This document shows, in pieces, positions 16,401 through 20,454 of a DNA stretch of 20,454 nucleotides. Origin of the DNA: Flavobacteriaceae bacterium (GTDB lineage Bacteria > Bacteroidota > Bacteroidia > Flavobacteriales > Weeksellaceae). The position numbers were made by a program, and so were the translations under genes. The notes under the pieces were generated by a model. That model was not told the origin of the DNA, did no database searches, and saw only the letters and a program-made list of their open reading frames with translations. Numbering within the stretch: the stretch's first letter is position 1; every line of letters begins with the position of its first letter. The stretch lies in the NCBI GenBank assembly GCA_031273305.1, contig JAISSC010000171.1, positions 1 to 20,454 on the forward strand. The letters are read 5' to 3'.

Positions 16401-16701
16401 ATGATGCTACATTGGGTTTTACAACTACATTGTACGAGGTTTGATCCCCTACTACAAAACTAGATGTTTCTCCATCCAGAGATTCAATTTGAATCGTCTG
16501 TCCTTTTTCGGCTTCTATTGAAAATACTCCGTCGGGATCTGTATAAAAGATCTCTTCCGTTCCCACTATCGTTATCGATGCATCACTTTGCGGATTTCCG
16601 CTGCTATCGGTAACTGTGCCTGTAATCGTTTGTGTTTGTGCCCATAACACCGAGCATACAAACGTAAACATAAATCCTAAAAACTCTTTGCTTATTCTCA
16701 T
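13435..16701 (-). CDS. SusC/RagA-family TonB-linked outer membrane transporter
   Basis: Large TonB-dependent barrel that imports the nutrient captured by its SusD partner. About 1088 residues: a signal peptide (MRISKEFLGFMFTFVCSVLWAQ), an N-terminal carboxypeptidase-regulatory-like domain (TITGTVTDSSGNPQSDASIT), the TonB-box-like VIDEVVVTALG, the plug domain with LNNLSGKIAGMDV, IILRGDRSITGSNQALIVID and SVLKGAAATALYGSMAANGA, then the barrel ending in TTKVYSFNVKLNF with the terminal Phe. I prefer ATG 16701 over ATG 16713: the promoter -7 box ends at 16727, leaving only about 8 nt of leader for the upstream ATG, and 16701 gives a cleaner signal peptide. The frame to 16713 adds MYQD. It is operonic with susD. 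Confidence 0.92.
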   Translation of the reverse strand: MRISKEFLGFMFTFVCSVLWAQTQTITGTVTDSSGNPQSDASITIVGTEEIFYTDPDGVFSIEAEKGQTIQIESLDGETSSFVVGDQTSYNVVVKPNVASLEQDAANAKVIDEVVVTALGMTREKRSLGYSSQQLDASQVNSSATSNVLNNLSGKIAGMDVKVNSNFGGATSIILRGDRSITGSNQALIVIDGVPVNNTNLNSAGSTTIGSTASGGISGYDFGSSGADIDPNNIESVSVLKGAAATALYGSMAANGAIMITTKKGKKDTGLGVSLSSTVAIGTVDKSTFPKYQTEYGQGYNGPVFLQADIDGDGIIDRIAKTDEDASWGPKFDPNLLVYQWDAWAEGNPNYGKATPWVAAENGPITYFETSYSYVNSINLSGGDSKSTYNLTYTNNYETGIEPNSLLRKNVINGNFSRNLSDNFKATAFVNYTNQGVKGRSQNSNTLWREWWAVNVDVQELKDEYFRNRNNVTWNYVNPTTGQLAPQYWNNPYFERYENYTLDGRNRLLTGANLSYDVIPGLNLLGRATIDYSADKIETRKAVGSRVGSWGLNSTPDASGYRLFTQDILNQTYDFIANYDFDITDKAGVKLLGGATFMRRNTNSLSASTSGSLIVVDPKEVYSLNNANIQVSGMQSEIKYEKSGLYAQASFEYDRLWFLEGSIRRDQSTALAPENNTYVYFSVGSSLVFSDLIKAPWLKFGKVRLSYAEVGNDPDPGTKGIVWFNSAIGSSIAAYNSSPYSNWYGLVPERTKSWELGLEATLIKNRISLDFALYKTNTRDLFLDIAQSAATGYDKNFLNAGETENKGIEVSLNLTPIKTANFEWKLIANWSKNENIVIELDKGRENMKLYDFGYNLGSLNATVGQPFGTIRGSGYKYDSNGNRIVNEKGEYIAVDDQIIGNVQPDWMGSISNKFTYKGLSLGFLIDIKKGGDLLSQDQFWGLTNGLYEGSAGLNELGNPVRSSAASGGGVLLPGVKEVVDPNGNIEYVTNDIRVDLEKYNRNLYPSEHWVYDASYVKLREVSLSYSLPEKFLKGTFIKSAIFSAIGNNLWIIHKNLPDSDPEAGGSRGYQAGVTPTTKVYSFNVKLNF

Positions 16702-16726
16702 ATCTTGATACATTAATTAACCAAGA

Positions 16727-16756
16727 CAAAGATATATACTTTTTTTAAATAATCAA
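16727..16756 (-). promoter_or_regulatory. Promoter of the susC-susD operon
   Basis: A full match to the Bacteroidota consensus on the minus strand: TTG (16756-16754), a 19-nt spacer, and TATCTTTG (16734-16727). It lies just upstream of susC in an A/T-rich stretch. Confidence 0.82.
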
Positions 16757-17421
16757 CATATTTTTTAAGAAAACTTTAATTTAATTTTTTTACGCAAATA
16801 AATATATTTTCAAACATACCCCCTAATTATATAATAGCCTTACTAAATTTTAATATTATATTGACGACATACCCCCTAATAATATATATATTGGATGGTA
16901 AAAAATTACTAAAATATACAAGGTGTCCATAATAATGTGAAACATCATTAATTTTACAGAAAGATATAAAAATACTGGGTTTACTTATGATTTTCATAAG
17001 CATATAAAGGATGAGCAAAAAAATTTTATTGATTAATGAATTTTTCAACCCTATCGACCTTATTATACGTTTAGAAAAGTATTGATACTGACCCCTATGG
17101 CAGATAATATGAAAGCCTTGTTTAACCGATAATAGATTAACAGCAATATATTATAAGGAGTAAGAAACATTGAAAAAGGCTTGTCCTCTTGCAAATTTTG
17201 AAAGGAGTCGTTGGGAATAACCCGCGGTAAATGGCATTCCCATATTTACGATCCTTATAATTTTATCAATATATTTAAAGAACTTACTTTGCCGACTTTC
17301 ACGGACTTTATTAAAACACTAACTTTTATTGTAATTTTCTTAATGTTAACTAGCACAAATATTTTATTCAGGGTAGGAAAACAAAACATTAACCTCGTTT
17401 TTGCTTTATCCTATTCATGAA
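16757..17421. other. Gene-free AT-rich spacer upstream of susC
   Basis: About 665 bp with no gene I can support. Short frames occur on both strands, but none has a recognisable product or conserved start. The part nearest susC holds the two GGGGGTA repeats (16814-16880). Around 17155-17219 (+) an AAGGAG is followed by a 16-codon frame from TTG 17170, too weak to call. No terminator for the permease gene ending at 17422 is obvious. Confidence 0.6.
16814..16880 (-). promoter_or_regulatory. Pair of direct repeats upstream of susC, possible operator
   Basis: ATTAGGGGGTATGT on the minus strand occurs twice, at 16827-16814 and 16880-16867, exactly 53 bp apart (about five helical turns). The copies lie about 60 and 110 bp upstream of the susC -33 element. 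G runs stand out in this AT-rich spacer. Spacing and placement suggest a dimeric regulator site, but no regulator gene is nearby. Confidence 0.5.
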
Positions 17422-18585
17422 TCATACGTCTCTTTTTCTGATGGCGACCAGGATTCTTTTTTTAACGCCTGACCGGCTCTTTTTTTTAACTGTCAACAAA
17501 TTATATATACCGGGCAATATGGATACTCCGATAAAGCATACTCCAATCAACAATAAGTTGGTTGCATCGGTAAAGGCAACTGGTGAAACATGGCTGAACG
17601 AAAATATTCCGAGAATGACTAAGGTAGAAAAAGGGAGCGAAAATGCCAATATATTGGTGGCTAATGTGCCGTTGAATATTGGAGTGATCTCTCCCCCTGT
17701 TGCTTCTTGTTGTTTTCGTTCCATTATTTCCACCAGATTGATATGTGCAAAGGGCCAAAAACTACATGCACTTTGCGGCAGCACTACGGCTAACAATATA
17801 GCCGATTCGCTCATGCCCGGTGCTACTGCGACTAGCAATGCACTAAGGCAAAATATCATACCTGAGCGGAAAAACAGTAATTTTCCAATTGATTTGAACT
17901 GCGCCGGATTAAATATGACCGCAATCCCGATGAAAAGCAGAATAAGGGGAGTCATCAGATTACCAAGTAAAGTTATTGAATCTTGTAAAAATAGTGGTAA
18001 ATCTTCCAGAAAGACATTGAATGTCAGCAGAGTAAGTGCTCCTAACATTACCAGATTGATAGGTTCGTTAACCATATCCAACAAAAGTGATTTTATCTTA
18101 TCTTTTCGGTTATGTTTAACATGCTTATTGTATTTGTAAAACCAATGCATTGCCAGCATATAACTCAGAAAAAGCACCGAAACTTTATTGCCTACATCGG
18201 CTAAAGCTGCTTTTGCGAGGGTCTCTTCTCCTAAATATGCCGTGATGAACGGAAAACAGGACAGCCCCGGAGCCAGTGAGGGGAACAGCATCATATATGT
18301 GCGAATCTCAGGACTTCCTTTTTTTATGCCATACAAGGGCAACGTAAAATTCAATAAAACAAGGAAAATTAGGTTGAACAGTATGACAAGCAATGGCAAC
18401 ACCAGCAGGCTGGGCTGTACATGCAGCTTCATCAAAGCGGAGAAAATGACAGTCGGTAAGGCTATGGTGAGAATCAAAGTTTTTACCGCTTGTTTATGGT
18501 CTTTACTTTTCAATTTGCTTTTTAATAGCAAACCGATGACAATAAGGAACAACAGTGATAATGTTTTTTGAATGGCAAATCCCAT
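17422..18585 (-). CDS. AEC-family permease (auxin efflux carrier superfamily)
   Basis: Inner-membrane transporter of 387 residues with about ten hydrophobic helices in two halves, split by a charged loop near 155-165 (YKYNKHVKHNRKDKIKS). Features seen in AEC/BART-type carriers are the first helix followed by the basic loop LKSKLKSKDHKQAVKTLIL, the kinked ALPTVIFSAL, LAPGLSCFPFITAYLGEE and LLGNLMTPLILLFIGI. Family members move organic anions, amino acids or similar compounds. It starts 62 bp after the Tat-exported aminotransferase and is probably in its operon, so it may carry that enzyme's substrate or product. It ends in TGA, unlike most genes here, showing that TGA is a stop in this genome. 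The C-terminus (KKKSRSGVKKRILVAIRKR) is very basic. Confidence 0.82.
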   Translation of the reverse strand: MGFAIQKTLSLLFLIVIGLLLKSKLKSKDHKQAVKTLILTIALPTVIFSALMKLHVQPSLLVLPLLVILFNLIFLVLLNFTLPLYGIKKGSPEIRTYMMLFPSLAPGLSCFPFITAYLGEETLAKAALADVGNKVSVLFLSYMLAMHWFYKYNKHVKHNRKDKIKSLLLDMVNEPINLVMLGALTLLTFNVFLEDLPLFLQDSITLLGNLMTPLILLFIGIAVIFNPAQFKSIGKLLFFRSGMIFCLSALLVAVAPGMSESAILLAVVLPQSACSFWPFAHINLVEIMERKQQEATGGEITPIFNGTLATNILAFSLPFSTLVILGIFSFSHVSPVAFTDATNLLLIGVCFIGVSILPGIYNLLTVKKKSRSGVKKRILVAIRKRDV

Positions 18586-18647
18586 GTTTATCTGTTATTT
18601 ATGTGTGAATATTCTGCTTATTAAATAGAAAAATGTTTGTTTAAATT

Positions 18648-19850
18648 CTAGGCGGTAACTTGTTTAAATACTTGGGAAAATAATTTAAGTTCATCCATTG
18701 TACCTATACTAACCCTACCCCAGTTCTTGTTGGCAATGTTGAAAATTCGTATTCCAACTCCTTTATCCACCATAGCCTTATTAAAAGCCTTCGGGTCAGC
18801 ATCTTGTTTTTCTCTTAAAGGGAACAACACAAAATTGGTATATGAAGGGATATAGGCATAACCCAATTTTTTCAATTCATCGCATACGTAACCTCTTCCT
18901 TCCGTAATTAATGACTTGCAGTTAGCTTCAAATGCAGTGTCTTTCATACTGGCTATCGCTCCTTTAACTGAGGTAACGCAAAGTCCCATTGTACTTCTCA
19001 CCAAATCCGTGATGCTTTTTATGCGTTCGACAGTGGCAACAATGTATCCGACACGTAATCCTGCCATAGAATGTATCTTGGAAAATGTACGTGCTACGAT
19101 GACATCTTTTCCTTCTGCTACCAATCCGACCATACTGCTGGCTTTCGGATTATCCAGAAACTCAAGATAAGCCTCATCTAAAAATACCGGTACTTTCGCA
19201 GATACTTTACTGCAAAAAGCTCTCAACTTGGTTGCATCTGTAAGGGATGCGGTAGGGTTGTTAGGGTTGGTAACATAAACCAATTTAGTGTCTTTATCAA
19301 TGGCAGCTTCCATTGCAGGCAGGTCGTGCTGATAATCGGCTGTCAATGGAATAGGTTTCCATACTGCTCCGGCAGCCTGAGAGGTGTTAACCAGAGACAT
19401 ATATGAAGGGTCAGCCGAAACGATGTTGCCCCCTCCTTTCATAAATCGGGTAATGGCTGTTTTCTCCAACAAGTCGGTAGAACCAGGTCCGAGCATAATG
19501 TTTTCGGGTTTTACGCCTTCTTTCTCTGCTATCATTTCTATAAGTGTAGCCACATCACCATGTCCATAACGGTTACCTAAGGAAATAGCTTCACTGATCG
19601 CCGCCCTAACGGAAGGTGCCGGACCATAAGGGTTCTCATTGAGATTTAATCTTGCTTGCAAGTGTGGCTCAGCATTATGGTAAGCAGGATAATCCACTTC
19701 CCACATGATACTTTTTGCTCCTAACTTAGCCGGAGCTGTTGGTGTTTTAGTAGGTGCTGACAATGATATTTTAGGTGCCAGTACCAATCCTCCTGCTGCA
19801 ACAAGGCTTGTTTTCAACCATGTTCTTCTGTCTAATTTTGATGATTCCAT
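18648..19850 (-). CDS. Tat-exported class I/II aminotransferase (HisC-like)
   Basis: PLP-dependent aminotransferase of fold type I that resembles histidinol-phosphate aminotransferase but carries an export signal. The 400 residues begin with a twin-arginine signal (KLDRRTWLKTSLVAAGGLVL, 5-24), so the folded enzyme should act in the periplasm or stay membrane-anchored. Catalytic features are intact: LNENPYGP (69-76), NPNNPT (N198), LDEAY (D225, Y228), the Schiff-base lysine K258 in FSKIHSMAGLRVGY (R266), and the substrate-carboxylate arginine R379 in WGRVSIG. I chose ATG 19850 (MESSKLDRR), which places the RR motif normally; upstream ATG 19940 is in frame but lies in the leader. Cytoplasmic histidine synthesis is an unlikely role. 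The AEC permease follows 62 bp downstream. Confidence 0.9.
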   Translation of the reverse strand: MESSKLDRRTWLKTSLVAAGGLVLAPKISLSAPTKTPTAPAKLGAKSIMWEVDYPAYHNAEPHLQARLNLNENPYGPAPSVRAAISEAISLGNRYGHGDVATLIEMIAEKEGVKPENIMLGPGSTDLLEKTAITRFMKGGGNIVSADPSYMSLVNTSQAAGAVWKPIPLTADYQHDLPAMEAAIDKDTKLVYVTNPNNPTASLTDATKLRAFCSKVSAKVPVFLDEAYLEFLDNPKASSMVGLVAEGKDVIVARTFSKIHSMAGLRVGYIVATVERIKSITDLVRSTMGLCVTSVKGAIASMKDTAFEANCKSLITEGRGYVCDELKKLGYAYIPSYTNFVLFPLREKQDADPKAFNKAMVDKGVGIRIFNIANKNWGRVSIGTMDELKLFSQVFKQVTA

Positions 19851-19956
19851 GTGCTTTGATTTTTTAATTATACTATGTTTTAAATTATATTTATTTATTT
19901 GTCTGTATATTAGGGTTTTAGCAATTCCTGCATCTATCATATTTAATTCCCCATTG

Positions 19957-19964
19957 CAAAGATA
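19957..19964 (-). promoter_or_regulatory. Candidate -7 box of the aminotransferase-permease operon
   Basis: TATCTTTG on the minus strand, identical to the susC -7 box. A TTC instead of TTG lies 19 nt upstream. It implies a leader of about 100 nt before ATG 19850. Confidence 0.55.
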
Positions 19965-20454
19965 TGAACTTTTCTCAATAAAAGAATATATTATTTAATA
20001 AAATTTCATATTTTTTTTAAATGCAAAAATATCATATTTTAAGATAAACCCTATAATTATGCAGCAAATACATGTTATTATTTATGTATTTTGGATTTTA
20101 ACGTATGTAAAATATGTAATAATCTGTATTAAAAAGTAAATAAATAAGGTTTACCCCCATTAAAGTTAAAAATCAGTAAAATTACATAAAAGTCATAAAA
20201 ATATATGCTTTATGCGTTATTTTGATATTTATTTGGCAAGTATTTTTGATTGAAATATGATGAAAGATGGATTTTTAAGTCATTGAGTGAGGTTGCGTTA
20301 CCTGACGGAATGTTTATTTCCTGACTTTGACTATACGTCACCCTAAATGATTTTTTGAAAGCCCGGAGGGCGGAATCTTCATAACCGCAGGTCAGCGACC
20401 TGCGGAGAGTACCCACCCCTCTCTTTGCCTGAAAGGCAAGACTAGTCCCGCCTT
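19965..20454. other. AT-rich spacer at the right edge
   Basis: About 490 bp without a supported gene. It contains a small palindrome AAAATATGATATTTT (near 20026-20040), one GGGGGTA on the minus strand (20158-20152) followed upstream by TTAATG, reminiscent of the susC upstream repeats, and copy C of the three-hairpin repeat at the end. Confidence 0.6.
20360..20439 (-). repeat. Three-hairpin palindromic repeat, copy C (REP-like, inverted)
   Basis: The same element as copies A and B on the opposite strand. Read on the minus strand: H1 (20439-20425) has arms TTGCCT and AGGCAA, H2 (20405-20385) has the 9-bp arms CCGCAGGTC and GACCTGCGG with loop GCT, the 12-nt spacer is TTATGAAGATTC, and H3 (20372-20360) is a weakened CGCCC/GGGCT. 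The window ends in CCCGCCTT, which looks like the start of another H1 hairpin. Confidence 0.82.

Noticed and set aside
17170..17220. Short 16-codon frame after AAGGAG, possible leader peptide
   Set aside because: It starts with TTG, has no downstream gene on the plus strand to regulate, and no attenuator hairpin is seen.
17417..18139. 240-codon plus-strand frame
   Set aside because: Antisense to the permease gene, whose membrane-protein composition leaves the opposite strand open; no recognisable domain.
18188..18571. 127-codon plus-strand frame
   Set aside because: Also antisense to the permease gene, with no family resemblance.
20210..20416. 68-codon minus-strand frame
   Set aside because: Its N-terminal half is a translation of repeat copy C, and the rest is AT-rich spacer.

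Overview
The window comes from a member of the Bacteroidota, most likely class Flavobacteriia. The evidence is a SusC/SusD outer-membrane pair, a PorT homologue (type IX secretion), a menaquinone-type UbiE/MenG, AT-rich spacers, and several copies of the Bacteroidota promoter element TAnnTTTG, two of them with a TTG at the right distance upstream. I cannot name the genus.

Layout. Positions 2-1225 (+) hold the 3' part of a TolC-like efflux gene with an unusual Pro/Lys-rich tail. A palindromic repeat separates it from convergent ribE (riboflavin synthase). Divergent from ribE is pdxA (vitamin B6 synthesis), whose product appears to have lost two of three metal ligands. Next, on the minus strand, comes a cell-envelope and RNA cluster read from right to left: a coiled-coil protein, zapA, a candidate 6S RNA, and the RNase Y gene rny, which is interrupted by one in-frame TGA. 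Upstream of it lies a second minus-strand operon: a membrane-anchored hypothetical, ubiE/menG and porT. Divergent from that is a plus-strand run of a FabH-like ketoacyl synthase, a membrane-anchored metallophosphoesterase and yicC.

About 700 bp of mosaic repeats (11274-11880) and a strong terminator separate yicC from the convergent susC-susD operon, whose start codons are coupled (TAATG). susC has a near-consensus promoter and two upstream copies of a GGGGGTA-containing motif. After a 700-bp gene-free spacer comes a two-gene minus-strand operon: a Tat-exported HisC-like aminotransferase and an AEC-family permease. The window ends in an AT-rich spacer and a third copy of the palindromic repeat.

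Most genes are housekeeping (cofactors, RNA decay, division, secretion). The most notable signals are the three-hairpin repeat with compensatory stem changes, the stop inside rny, the altered PdxA metal site, the 6S RNA candidate, and the periplasmic aminotransferase/permease pair.
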